Positions 18,788 to 27,021 of a stretch of 64,000 nucleotides of DNA are shown here, in pieces. The notes under the pieces were generated by a model. That model did no database searches, was not told the origin of the DNA, and was given only the letters and a program-made list of their open reading frames with translations. Origin of the DNA: Arthrobacter glacialis (GTDB lineage: Bacteria; Actinomycetota; Actinomycetes; Actinomycetales; Micrococcaceae); assembly GCF_002909445.1 (NCBI RefSeq), contig NZ_PPXC01000019.1, positions 1-64,000 on the forward strand, in the 5' to 3' direction. The position numbers and the translations under genes are program-made. The stretch's first letter is position 1. Each line of letters opens with the position of its first letter.

Positions 18788-20386
18788 TTAGGGCCGCAGC
18801 CCCGACGCTCGTCCGGCAGCGTAGTGCGCCGCCACTTCGCTGTCAGTGAGGGCTTTGCCATTGTAGATGGCAACATCGTCAAGCTCGCCCTGGTAAAAGG
18901 CGCTGGTACGGTTTGTGGTCCACGTATTGCCAGGGCCTGTTCCGATGATCCAAGAACCAGTCGTGACCGGGCCGGATGTGACGCCCGCCGAAAAGTTGGT
19001 TCGCACTCCGTCCACGAAGAGTTTAATGCCCGCACTGGACATAGTCGCGGCAACATGATGCCACTTGCCGTTGTTAAATGCGCCAGCTGCGGCTGGTGTT
19101 GTCAGGTACTGGACGGTATCAGGTGTCAGTCCAAATCGGAGTTGCCCATTGTTGAACATATAGAGCACCCGATTGTCGGAGGCGGCTATCGCGCCATTCT
19201 GCGGTGTCACGAAGGACATCAACTTGCCGCCACTAGTGGTGGTGGTGCGAAACCACATTTCGTAGGAAAAGACCTGAGGTGCTGCCATTCCTTGCACAGG
19301 GGTGGTGATGGAGTTAGTGGACCCGTCGAACATGGCTGCGTTGCCGCCGTCGTCCGCGCACGCGCCGTTATTTGCTGGCGCGGCCGGCCGGACGCCTTGG
19401 AAGGTGCCGTTGCCTGCTCCCGGGGTAACGGAATCTGCAACGGCGGCGTCGGCGTCTGCGTTGAACTGGTAGAAGGTGCTGGGGCTGGCGGCCAAGACTG
19501 CCGGGCTGCAGCGGAAGAAGGTATTGGCGGCGAAAGAGTTTGTTGCATTTACCGTGGTGGATGTGTAGGCCGCTTGTGCTGCCACCGGCACGGTACCGAG
19601 CACCAGAGCTGAAACAACGACGGCGGCAGTTCCGGCACGCAGACTGCGCCGACCCGTGGGGCGGGCGCGGAAAGCAGTGGGTGCCCTGCCCGTTTCGCCA
19701 CCCAGGCCCAAGGCAGCCAATCCGCCGTCGGCATTGGGGCGACCGGCGGGACTGTCGCTGCTACGCGTGCCAGCTCCTCGCTCGGGCGGATCGCCCCTGT
19801 GCCGGCTACGCTGCAGTGCGCGATCCAGCGTTGTGGCCCAGCACAATAGGACCAGAGTCCCGGCGAGTAGAGCCAGTTTGAGCCATTGGGCCGAGTTGAA
19901 CCAGTACCCCGGGAGGCCCGCATAAGGAATCCGTAGGAAGCCCACACCGTGGACTGCATCGGGACTAACTGTCGAGGCGTCATCGGTGGCGTTTGCATCG
20001 CCGCGCAGCACCAGTGCGCCAGTGTCATCCTGACGCACTACTCGGTGTAGCCGCAGCCGGCCTTCTTGATCGGGATCTTCAGCGAGAACAACCCTGCCCG
20101 ATTTGTATTCGGTGGGATCCACAGGGCGGACCACCACAACGTCACCGGTGAAAATGCGTGGTTCCATGGAGCCACTCATGACAGTGGTCGGCTCCCAGCC
20201 CAGCAAGACCGGCAAGGATGACCACGCAGCCAAGCTGACAGCAAAAATCAGTACAGTGCGTGCCAGCGTGGCAACCACCAGTAGTACCCAGCCACTGGAG
20301 GTTGAACCGGATTCCCCGCTGACCTCCGCAACAGTCGCAGCATCGTCGTCCGGACTGCGCGGCGTCGACTGTGTTGCGGCTGACAT
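18788..20386 (-). CDS. SipW-type signal peptidase I fused to a LamG/concanavalin-like domain
   Basis: A 532-residue membrane protein starting at ATG 20386. Helix 1 is about residues 33-60. The S26 catalytic domain has VMSGSMEPRIFTGD with nucleophile Ser73, and RLRLHRVV with His114 in place of the bacterial general-base Lys, the mark of SipW/ER-type peptidases; LVLRGDAN follows. Helix 2 is at about 168-186. After a disordered linker comes a third hydrophobic stretch (about 251-271) followed by AAYTSTTVNATNSFAANTF, which resembles the SipW-type signal of the neighbouring gene. Residues about 300-530 form a LamG-like lectin domain (EMWFRT, GKWHHVAATMSSAGIKLFVDG, GELDDVAIYN). The enzyme may cut out its own LamG domain. 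Confidence 0.8.
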   Translation of the reverse strand: MSAATQSTPRSPDDDAATVAEVSGESGSTSSGWVLLVVATLARTVLIFAVSLAAWSSLPVLLGWEPTTVMSGSMEPRIFTGDVVVVRPVDPTEYKSGRVVLAEDPDQEGRLRLHRVVRQDDTGALVLRGDANATDDASTVSPDAVHGVGFLRIPYAGLPGYWFNSAQWLKLALLAGTLVLLCWATTLDRALQRSRHRGDPPERGAGTRSSDSPAGRPNADGGLAALGLGGETGRAPTAFRARPTGRRSLRAGTAAVVVSALVLGTVPVAAQAAYTSTTVNATNSFAANTFFRCSPAVLAASPSTFYQFNADADAAVADSVTPGAGNGTFQGVRPAAPANNGACADDGGNAAMFDGSTNSITTPVQGMAAPQVFSYEMWFRTTTTSGGKLMSFVTPQNGAIAASDNRVLYMFNNGQLRFGLTPDTVQYLTTPAAAGAFNNGKWHHVAATMSSAGIKLFVDGVRTNFSAGVTSGPVTTGSWIIGTGPGNTWTTNRTSAFYQGELDDVAIYNGKALTDSEVAAHYAAGRASGLRP

Positions 20387-20447
20387 GGCGATCCTGCCTC
20401 TCATTGCTCAGTGTCTACATCAGTGCGTCGGGCTATTGGGATCAGAG

Positions 20448-21047
20448 TTAGGGATTGATCTGGGATCCGGCGCCCTGGTCTGCCGTCCAGATGAAGTCAA
20501 TGGACGACGACTTGGTGGCAAAGGCTGCGGAGGTGGCGGTCGGATCAAAGACCCAGTCGATCAGGTAGGACTTTGTTTCGGCTGCGGCCGTCGGCGTCCA
20601 AACGGGCACGCCCGACGTCGCAATAAACGACGTCAAGGTAACGCCGGCTGTGGTGGCGATCGGGGCGGTACTGACAGCGCAGGCAACCGCGGGCGTGGTG
20701 ACCTTGACGAAGAGTGCATCGTTGAGCTCCGCCTTGGACCCAACTGCTGCGGCCGTCTTGGCTTGCATCTTCACTGTGGTACCCGAAACGATTTTGTCCG
20801 CCGTGACTGTGATGCACTTGGAACCCCAGTCGCCGGGCTTGATGTTTGTCGCTGTGAACAGGGCCGTCGCCGGTGACGAGTTGCTCAGCGCGATAGCGCC
20901 GGAGTTCCAGCTATTGGTGGGGTTGGTGGTGGTGGCGCTGAAAGCCGAGTACGAGGCCTGTGAGACCAAGAGGCCGCTGACGATCAGCGCGGCGGGAAGT
21001 GCTGACCATTTGACGATGCGGGCAGTGCGGTTGGACATGCGAGCCAT
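20448..21047 (-). CDS. TasA-like secreted protein with SipW-type signal peptide
   Basis: A 199-residue exported protein. ATG 21047 follows AGGAG at six bases. The N-terminus (MARMSNRTARIVKWSALPAA) leads into a hydrophobic helix and SQASYSAFSATTTNPTNSW, the pattern of TasA/camelysin-type substrates of SipW-like peptidases. The mature part is a short Thr/Ala-rich beta domain (NIKPGDWGSKCITVTA, KSYLIDWVFDPTA). It lies 61 bp upstream of the signal peptidase fusion on the same strand and is its likely substrate, possibly forming surface fibres or a matrix component. Assembly behaviour is inference. Confidence 0.7.
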   Translation of the reverse strand: MARMSNRTARIVKWSALPAALIVSGLLVSQASYSAFSATTTNPTNSWNSGAIALSNSSPATALFTATNIKPGDWGSKCITVTADKIVSGTTVKMQAKTAAAVGSKAELNDALFVKVTTPAVACAVSTAPIATTAGVTLTSFIATSGVPVWTPTAAAETKSYLIDWVFDPTATSAAFATKSSSIDFIWTADQGAGSQINP

Positions 21048-21135
21048 GGAATTCTCCTGAGACGAGATTTTGAAGTGAAAGGTGGCCGCGTTCGTCCGGT
21101 AAGAACACACCCGGCGCAATATGTCTTGCGGTTAA

Positions 21136-21189
21136 AGTAAACCTATCAGGAGTAACTCGATAATCAAGTAACTTGCAGTTAAAGTAACT
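21136..21189. promoter_or_regulatory. Array of four AGTAA(A/C) direct repeats
   Basis: AGTAAAC at 21136 and AGTAACT at 21151, 21167 and 21183 are spaced 15, 16 and 16 bp. Within the same stretch GTTAAAGTAA occurs twice (21131, 21178). The array lies between the TasA-like gene (minus) and the MarR gene (plus), about 90 bp from the former, and looks like a multi-site regulator binding region. Confidence 0.5.
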
Positions 21190-21301
21190 AGTGTCACAAA
21201 CTGTGTACCTTCAGCAGCTAGGCGGGCCTCGGAGGGGCAATATTGGTCGCTTTATAGTAGAGTTAGTTGCCAGCCAAACATTTTTGTACACCTAGGGAAC
21301 C

Positions 21302-21760
21302 GTGAATAATAGCCAGGATCATTACCGCAGAGTGGCCTCGGCCATGAGGGTCTTCAACGCAGGTTCAGACCGCCTTCGAGCCACGTTGGCCGCCAAGCTC
21401 GGCATCGGGACTTCGGAGATGCGGGCCATGTCTTTTGTCGAGGAGGCAGGCATGCTAACTCCCAAGGAGTTGTCGGTCCTGATGGACATCACAACTGGTT
21501 CCATGACGGCCATGGTTGACAGGCTGGAAGCAGCGTCCATGCTGGCACGGCAGCCGCACCCCACTGACCGCCGCAGCATCCTCCTGACGCTTACCCCTGC
21601 AGGGCTACACGCAACCCAATGGGCAGATGGTGTCTTCGCGGATGCCATTGCTGCGGTCTACCAGTATGACGAATCCCGGGACGCGGCCGGGGACGCCGTA
21701 TTCCTCGAGACCGTCGGCGCAGCACTAAACGCAGCTGCCCTCGTCAAACAAGAAGCCTGA
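21302..21760 (+). CDS. MarR-family transcriptional regulator
   Basis: A 152-residue winged-helix regulator with a GTG start at 21302 preceded by AGGGAA. Its DNA-binding part shows LGIGTSEMRAMSFVEEAGMLTPKELSVLMDITTGSMTAMVDRLEAASML and the wing DRRSILLTLTPAG. It is divergent from the TasA-like/SipW-LamG pair across a gap with periodic repeats and so could control that pair. The ligand is unknown. Confidence 0.8.
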   Translation: MNNSQDHYRRVASAMRVFNAGSDRLRATLAAKLGIGTSEMRAMSFVEEAGMLTPKELSVLMDITTGSMTAMVDRLEAASMLARQPHPTDRRSILLTLTPAGLHATQWADGVFADAIAAVYQYDESRDAAGDAVFLETVGAALNAAALVKQEA

Positions 21761-21968
21761 CTCACTGTTGGGAGCACGGTCCCATCGTGACTCACCTGAC
21801 TCCCATCCGGCCGTGAGCCAACATCTGAATGCTAGGGTTCGACATCACCTGCACTATCCAGATCCAGGTTGGTTCGTTTTCCTCAGATGCGGTGGCAGGT
21901 CCCCGGGCTCGGGCTGCCTCTGTGAGGTCGCAGCCGCCAGTGTCGCACCCACCGGCTACGGTTAAAGC

Positions 21969-22985
21969 ATGACCCTCACAGTGGCCCAACTCTCCGAATC
22001 CGAGCTCCTGGCCCGGATTTTCCCGCGCCTGCACGCTGGCAGCTCCATGCTGCTGGGCCCGGGGGACGATTCCGCCATCATTGCCGCAGCCGACGGCCGT
22101 ACGGTCATTTCCATTGACACCCAAGTCCAAGACAAGGACTTCCGTCTGCTCTGGCCCAACGGCGGCACTTCCTCCGGATTCGACGTCGGGTGGAAGGCCG
22201 CCGCCCAAAACCTCAGCGACATCAACGCCATGGGCGCCGTTGCCACGGCCATGGTTGTCAGCCTCACCTTGCCGGGGACGACGCCGGTCGGCTGGGTTGA
22301 GGACTTTGCCGACGGCTTGAGTGCGGCGATTGTTGGCCTCGGAGCGCCGCAGTGCTCAGTGGCCGGGGGAGACCTCTCCGGCGGCAGCGAACTGGTGGTC
22401 ACTGTTGCCGTGACCGGTTCCCTGGACGGCCTTGCGCCAGTGCTGCGCAGCGGAGCGCAGGCAGGAGATCAAATAGCTGTCTGCGGGAACATGGGTTTTG
22501 CGGCCGCCGGTTGGGCGCTGCACGAGAGTTCAATTCTCCCGTCCACCCACAGTCCGGCGCTGGCCACCGCCGCAGCTCTTTTCTCCCGGCCCGAGCCACC
22601 CCTGTCCGCCGGGCCCGTTGCAGCACGCGCCGGAGCCACCGCCATGATGGATATTTCCGACGGACTGTTGCGCGATGCCACCAGGCTGGCCGCCGCCAGT
22701 GGGGTCACCCTCGACTTGGATGGAGCGGTGCTCCGCGGGGTGGCCCGCGCGCTTGAGGATTGCGCCGTCGTGCTTGACGCCGACCCCCTCACCTGGGTGC
22801 TGACGGGAGGCGAAGACCATGGACTGTTATCCACATTCCCGGAGGGTGCCTCACTCCCGGACGGCTTCATTAGGATAGGCTCGGTACTGTCCTTGGACGT
22901 GGCCGGATTGGCTGTGACCATTGACGGACAGAACTTCAAAGGTGCCTCAGACGGCGCCGTGGGATGGGATCATTTTGCAGTCTAA
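21969..22985 (+). CDS. thiL: Thiamine-monophosphate kinase
   Basis: A 338-residue enzyme phosphorylating thiamine monophosphate to thiamine pyrophosphate with ATP, the last step of cofactor synthesis. Landmarks of the PurM/ThiL fold: LGPGDDSAII, ISIDTQVQDKDF, the conserved AAQNLSDINAMGA metal site, VAGGDLSGG and MMDISDGLLRDATRLA, then LTGGEDHGLL. The length is normal. It heads the conserved run thiL - DAK2 protein - recG - rsmD. Confidence 0.92.
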   Translation: MTLTVAQLSESELLARIFPRLHAGSSMLLGPGDDSAIIAAADGRTVISIDTQVQDKDFRLLWPNGGTSSGFDVGWKAAAQNLSDINAMGAVATAMVVSLTLPGTTPVGWVEDFADGLSAAIVGLGAPQCSVAGGDLSGGSELVVTVAVTGSLDGLAPVLRSGAQAGDQIAVCGNMGFAAAGWALHESSILPSTHSPALATAAALFSRPEPPLSAGPVAARAGATAMMDISDGLLRDATRLAAASGVTLDLDGAVLRGVARALEDCAVVLDADPLTWVLTGGEDHGLLSTFPEGASLPDGFIRIGSVLSLDVAGLAVTIDGQNFKGASDGAVGWDHFAV

Positions 22986-23964
22986 GATCGCCGCAACTGC
23001 GCCCGTAGTGCGCCGCTGGTTGGCCATGGCTGAACAAACGCTGGCCAATCATAGTGACCGGCTCAACGCCATCAACATCTACCCGGTGGCGGATGCGGAT
23101 ACCGGCACAAACCTTTACCTGACGGTCAAGGCGGCAGCGCATGCAGTGGCTGAAATGGAGCCTGCCGACGTGGGTGCCACCATGAGCGTTGCAGGGCGCG
23201 CAGCCATGGAGCAGGCACGCGGCAACTCGGGCACTCTTTTGGCGGTTTTCCTGGTGGCGCTGGCCGAGCCTCTCGCCGGTGCACAGCGCCTCAGCGGCCC
23301 CTTGCTGGCTGCTGCCTTGCACCGGGCTCAGTTGCGGGCCTGGAGTGCTTTGAGCGAACCCATGCCCGGGACAATTTTGTCAGTGTTGGAGGCGGCCGCC
23401 CAAGGGGCAACGTCGGTGCAATTCAGTCTCGGCGGCGATGAATCCAACCAGGCACTGGCCCAAACCATTGACGGCGCAGTGGTTGCGGCACGTGAAGCCG
23501 TGGTGCGCACGGAGTCCCAACTTGGTGTGCTGAGCGCAGCCCATGTGGTGGATTCCGGAGCCGTTGGCGTGTTGCTGATTCTTGACTGTTTGCGCTCCGT
23601 GATTGTGGGCGAGCCGTTGCAGGAGGACCTGCTGGACGGCTTGTCAGGCTACAAGGTCCAAGATCCCAACATTGCCGTGTTCATGCCGGAGCAGGAAGGC
23701 GTGGAGGTCATGTGCACCATTCAGCTGACGCCTCTCGCGGCAGCCGGATTGCGCCTCCAGCTCGACGGCCTCGGTGACTCGGTGATCATGAGCGCCGTTT
23801 CCGAACAAGCCGATGCCACCGGCGCCTACCCGTGGCGGTTGCATGTTCACGTGCCCTCTGCCACCGTGGCACTTGAGGCAATCCAGGCTGTGGGTGATCC
23901 AAGCAATGTGAGCATTTCGGCGCTAACAGCCAATGCCACCGAGGACGCCCATGACTTCATCTGA
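22975..23964 (+). CDS. DAK2 (DhaL)-domain protein, FakA-like
   Basis: About 329 residues. The start is uncertain: TTG 22975 (used here; it overlaps the thiL stop by 11 bp), TTG 22921 and GTG 23008 are all possible. The DAK2 kinase-like domain is clear: HSDRLNAINIYPVADADTGTNLYLTV holds the metal/nucleotide-binding aspartates, followed by EQARGNSGTLLAVFL. FakA-type relatives phosphorylate a protein-bound fatty acid, but this protein is shorter than FakA. The actinobacterial version between thiL and recG has no settled function. It is coupled to thiL and overlaps recG. Confidence 0.8.
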   Translation: MQSKIAATAPVVRRWLAMAEQTLANHSDRLNAINIYPVADADTGTNLYLTVKAAAHAVAEMEPADVGATMSVAGRAAMEQARGNSGTLLAVFLVALAEPLAGAQRLSGPLLAAALHRAQLRAWSALSEPMPGTILSVLEAAAQGATSVQFSLGGDESNQALAQTIDGAVVAAREAVVRTESQLGVLSAAHVVDSGAVGVLLILDCLRSVIVGEPLQEDLLDGLSGYKVQDPNIAVFMPEQEGVEVMCTIQLTPLAAAGLRLQLDGLGDSVIMSAVSEQADATGAYPWRLHVHVPSATVALEAIQAVGDPSNVSISALTANATEDAHDFI

Positions 23965-26158
23965 ACCAGAACCGATCTACCGAGACCTGGGCCTAGAGCT
24001 GTCCAGACTTGTTGGCACCGCCACCGCCAAATCGGTGGCCAAGGCCCTGGAGATCACCACTGTGGGCGGCATGCTCCACCAGTTCCCGCGGCGCTACCTG
24101 GCACGCGGGGATCTGACCGACCTTGACCAACTTGAAGTCGATGAGGAAGTCACCATCCTGGCCAGGGTGGTGAACCTGTCAACCCGGTACATGCAGACCC
24201 GCAAGGGCACCATCAGTGATGTTGTCATCACTGATAATTCAGGTCACCCGTCGTCACTAAAAATCAGTTTCTTCAACGGTTTCAAGGCCAAGGCGGAGCT
24301 AAAAGCCGGCGTGCTGGCCATGTTTTCCGGCAGGGTGTCCCTGTACAACGGAAGCAAGGTCCTGACCAACCCCGGCTATGTCCTGCTGCCCGACGACGAG
24401 CTTGCTGAGCACGAAGTTGAGGTGCAGGCCGCCAAGCCCGTGCCGATTTATCCGGCAACGGCAAAGTTCCCCAGCTGGAAGACCCAAAACGTCATCGAGG
24501 CTTTGCTGCCCACACTGGACCTGGCGAAAATTCCGGATCCCGTCCCCAAACACATTGCTGCCCGGGAACGGCTCATGCCCCTGTGGGAGGCGTACACCGA
24601 AATCCACATGCCCAGCGACATGGACGCCTGGCCCAAGGCCCGCAAGCGATTCCGCTTTCAGGAAGCCCTGGCCCTGCAGACGGCCCTGGCCCAGAAGCGC
24701 TTCGAGTCGATGCACCAAAACGCCACCGGCCGCCCCCTTGTCCGGGGCCGGCTCCTGGATGCCTTTGACGACCGGCTGCCGTACACCTTGACGGCCGGGC
24801 AGCTGGACATTGGTGAACTGATCGCTTCCGAAGTGGCGGCGGGCCATCCCATGCACAGGCTGTTGCAGGGTGAGGTGGGCTCGGGCAAGACAGTCATTGC
24901 CCTGCGCGCCATGTTGCAGGTGGTCGACGCCGGCGGTCAGGCCGCGTTTTTGGCCCCCACCGAGGTGCTCGCCGCACAGCACCTGCACTCCATTTCGGCG
25001 CTCCTGGGCGCCCTGGGTGCCGGAGCGCTGCTGGGCGGGCCCCATGCCACCGCCGTGACCCTGCTGACCGGATCCATGCCCGTCGCGGCCAAAAAGAAGG
25101 CGTTGCTGGCGGCAGCCTCGGGCGAAGCTGGCATTGTGATTGGCACCCACGCGCTCCTCTCCGACCACGTCCAGTTCGCGGACCTTGGCTTGATTGTGGT
25201 GGATGAGCAGCACCGTTTCGGCGTGGAACAGCGCGACGCCCTGCGCGCCAAGGCGCTCAAACCGCCGCACCTGCTGGTCATGACGGCCACACCCATTCCG
25301 CGAACGGTGGCCATGACAGTCTTTGGTGATCTGGAAGTCTCCGAACTGACAGAACTTCCGGCCGGGCGGGCCCCCATCACCACCCATGTGGCGCCCCTGG
25401 CTGAACACCCCAGTTGGGAGTCGAGGGTCTGGGCGCGCTGCCGTGAGGAGGTCGACGCCGGCCACCAGGTCTATGTGGTGTGCCCCAAGATCGGTGACGG
25501 CCCGGACGCTGACGACATCGCCCCGAGTGGCGGTGACACTCGCCCCATGGCGGGGGTGCTGGACGTAGTGCAGTATTTGCGCACCGTCCCTGCGCTGGCA
25601 GGCAAACGCATCGAGGTCCTGCACGGGCGGATGGATTCCCCGGACAAGCAGGGCACCATGGCGGCCTTCGCCGCGGGTGAGATCGACGTTTTGGTCTCCA
25701 CCACTGTCATCGAGGTGGGCGTGGATGTGCACAATGCCACGCTCATGGTGATCCTGGACGCCGACAGATTTGGCATCTCCTCACTTCACCAGCTGCGTGG
25801 ACGGGTGGGGCGCGGCGGCCACAAGGGGACCTGCCTGCTGGTGACGAATCTGGAACCGGACCATCCCAGCCGCAAGCGCCTGGACCTGGTGGCATCCACC
25901 ATTGACGGTTTTATGCTGGCCCGGGAGGATATGCAGATGCGGCGCGAAGGCGACATCCTGGGGGCCAAACAGTCAGGTGGAAACAGCGGGCTGCGCGTGC
26001 TCAGCGTGCTCCGTGATGAGGACCTGATTGCCCGGGCCAGGGCTGACGCCACCGAAATTGTGGAGAAGGACCCGGAGCTGGAATTTCATCCGGCCCTGAA
26101 GCTTGAAATTGACATGTATGTGACAGAAAAGAATGAGGCATTCCTTGAACGTGGCTAG
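23951..26158 (+). CDS. recG: ATP-dependent DNA helicase RecG
   Basis: A 735-residue helicase that reverses stalled replication forks and branch-migrates Holliday junctions. ATG 23951 was chosen because GAGGA lies just upstream; ATG 23933 is an alternative. An N-terminal OB wedge domain (about 60-150) precedes helicase motifs: LLQGEVGSGKTVIA (Walker A), FLAPTEVLAAQH, VVDEQHRFGVEQR (a DEQH variant of the usual DExH box), MTATPIPRT, STTVIEVGVDVHNAT and LHQLRGRVGRGG. It overlaps the DAK2 gene and belongs to the conserved operon. Confidence 0.95.
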   Translation: MTSSEPEPIYRDLGLELSRLVGTATAKSVAKALEITTVGGMLHQFPRRYLARGDLTDLDQLEVDEEVTILARVVNLSTRYMQTRKGTISDVVITDNSGHPSSLKISFFNGFKAKAELKAGVLAMFSGRVSLYNGSKVLTNPGYVLLPDDELAEHEVEVQAAKPVPIYPATAKFPSWKTQNVIEALLPTLDLAKIPDPVPKHIAARERLMPLWEAYTEIHMPSDMDAWPKARKRFRFQEALALQTALAQKRFESMHQNATGRPLVRGRLLDAFDDRLPYTLTAGQLDIGELIASEVAAGHPMHRLLQGEVGSGKTVIALRAMLQVVDAGGQAAFLAPTEVLAAQHLHSISALLGALGAGALLGGPHATAVTLLTGSMPVAAKKKALLAAASGEAGIVIGTHALLSDHVQFADLGLIVVDEQHRFGVEQRDALRAKALKPPHLLVMTATPIPRTVAMTVFGDLEVSELTELPAGRAPITTHVAPLAEHPSWESRVWARCREEVDAGHQVYVVCPKIGDGPDADDIAPSGGDTRPMAGVLDVVQYLRTVPALAGKRIEVLHGRMDSPDKQGTMAAFAAGEIDVLVSTTVIEVGVDVHNATLMVILDADRFGISSLHQLRGRVGRGGHKGTCLLVTNLEPDHPSRKRLDLVASTIDGFMLAREDMQMRREGDILGAKQSGGNSGLRVLSVLRDEDLIARARADATEIVEKDPELEFHPALKLEIDMYVTEKNEAFLERG

Positions 26159-26185
26159 CAAAGCGGTACACCGGACGGCACAAGC

Positions 26186-26764
26186 ATGAGCCGCATCGTG
26201 GCAGGTGCCGCCGGCGGGTCTGTGCTGGTCTCGGTGCCGGGGGATGGCACCAGACCCACCACCGACAGGGTCAAGGAAGCGCTGTTTTCCCGGCTGGAAT
26301 CCATGAACATGCTCTCCGACGTGCGCGTCCTGGACCTGTACGCGGGCTCCGGCTCCTTGGGGGTGGAAAGTGCCAGCCGTGGCGCAAAATCCGTTGAACT
26401 TGTTGAGTTCAATGACAAGGCTGCGGCCGTGTGCCAACTCAACGCCCAATTGGTCAACAAGGTCCTGGGCACCAAAGCGGTGACCGTGCAGCGCTCCAAG
26501 GTGGAGTCGTTTCTGGCCCGGGTGGCCGAGGCCGGTGTGGACCAGTGGGACCTGGTGTTCATGGACCCGCCATACCCCCTGACCGAGGAGGAGCTCGCGC
26601 TCGTTTTGTCCCTGTTGGCACCGCGCCTGAGCTCCTACGCCGTGGTGGTGGTGGAGCGCTCGGCTAGGACGCCAGAGCCCAGTTGGCCCGAGTCCCTCGA
26701 GCGCTTTGCCGAGAAGAAGTACGGCGAAACCCGACTCTGGTTCGCCGAACCCGCAGGAGACTAG
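26186..26764 (+). CDS. rsmD: 16S rRNA (guanine(966)-N2)-methyltransferase
   Basis: A 192-residue RsmD. It methylates N2 of G966 in 16S rRNA using SAM. Conserved segments: MSRIVAGAAGG at the N-terminus, RPTTDRVKEALFSRL, the SAM motif VLDLYAGSGSLGVE and the catalytic FMDPPYPL. It follows recG by 27 bp. In related genomes coaD usually comes next; here about 6.6 kb of other genes intervene, starting with a long inverted repeat. Confidence 0.93.
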   Translation: MSRIVAGAAGGSVLVSVPGDGTRPTTDRVKEALFSRLESMNMLSDVRVLDLYAGSGSLGVESASRGAKSVELVEFNDKAAAVCQLNAQLVNKVLGTKAVTVQRSKVESFLARVAEAGVDQWDLVFMDPPYPLTEEELALVLSLLAPRLSSYAVVVVERSARTPEPSWPESLERFAEKKYGETRLWFAEPAGD

Positions 26765-26775
26765 CCCTTAGCCCG

Positions 26776-26837
26776 CCGTCACTGGACAGATCATGCCGCT
26801 ATACGCTTTTTTGGGGGTATTGTCTGTCCAGTGACGG
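26776..26837. repeat. 62-bp element with perfect 15-bp terminal inverted repeats
   Basis: The arms CCGTCACTGGACAGA and TCTGTCCAGTGACGG are perfect reverse complements separated by 32 bases, making exactly 62 bp. It lies 12 bp after the rsmD stop. It could be a terminator, but the loop is long and contains a TTTTTTGGGGG run. The length equals that of copies A and B of the palindrome family, although the sequence is not obviously related. Confidence 0.65.
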
Positions 26838-27021
26838 GGCTATACAACCATCAGCAATACATGGCCTGCGCCAAGAAATGGAGAGTATCTTGGTGGTAGG
26901 GAGCTCCCCATGCGGGGCGTTCCTGCATAGTTTGTTTACAACTACATAGACAGGCCGTTGAGATCGTCCCGGGTGGGGCAGGGTGTACCGCTGCGACCAA
27001 TGCTCCTGAAAGGATCTGGTC

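Noticed and set aside
24299-25732. A 477-codon minus-strand open frame over recG
   Set aside because: All helicase motifs are on the plus strand; the antisense protein is rich in His, Gln and Gly with no recognised motif.
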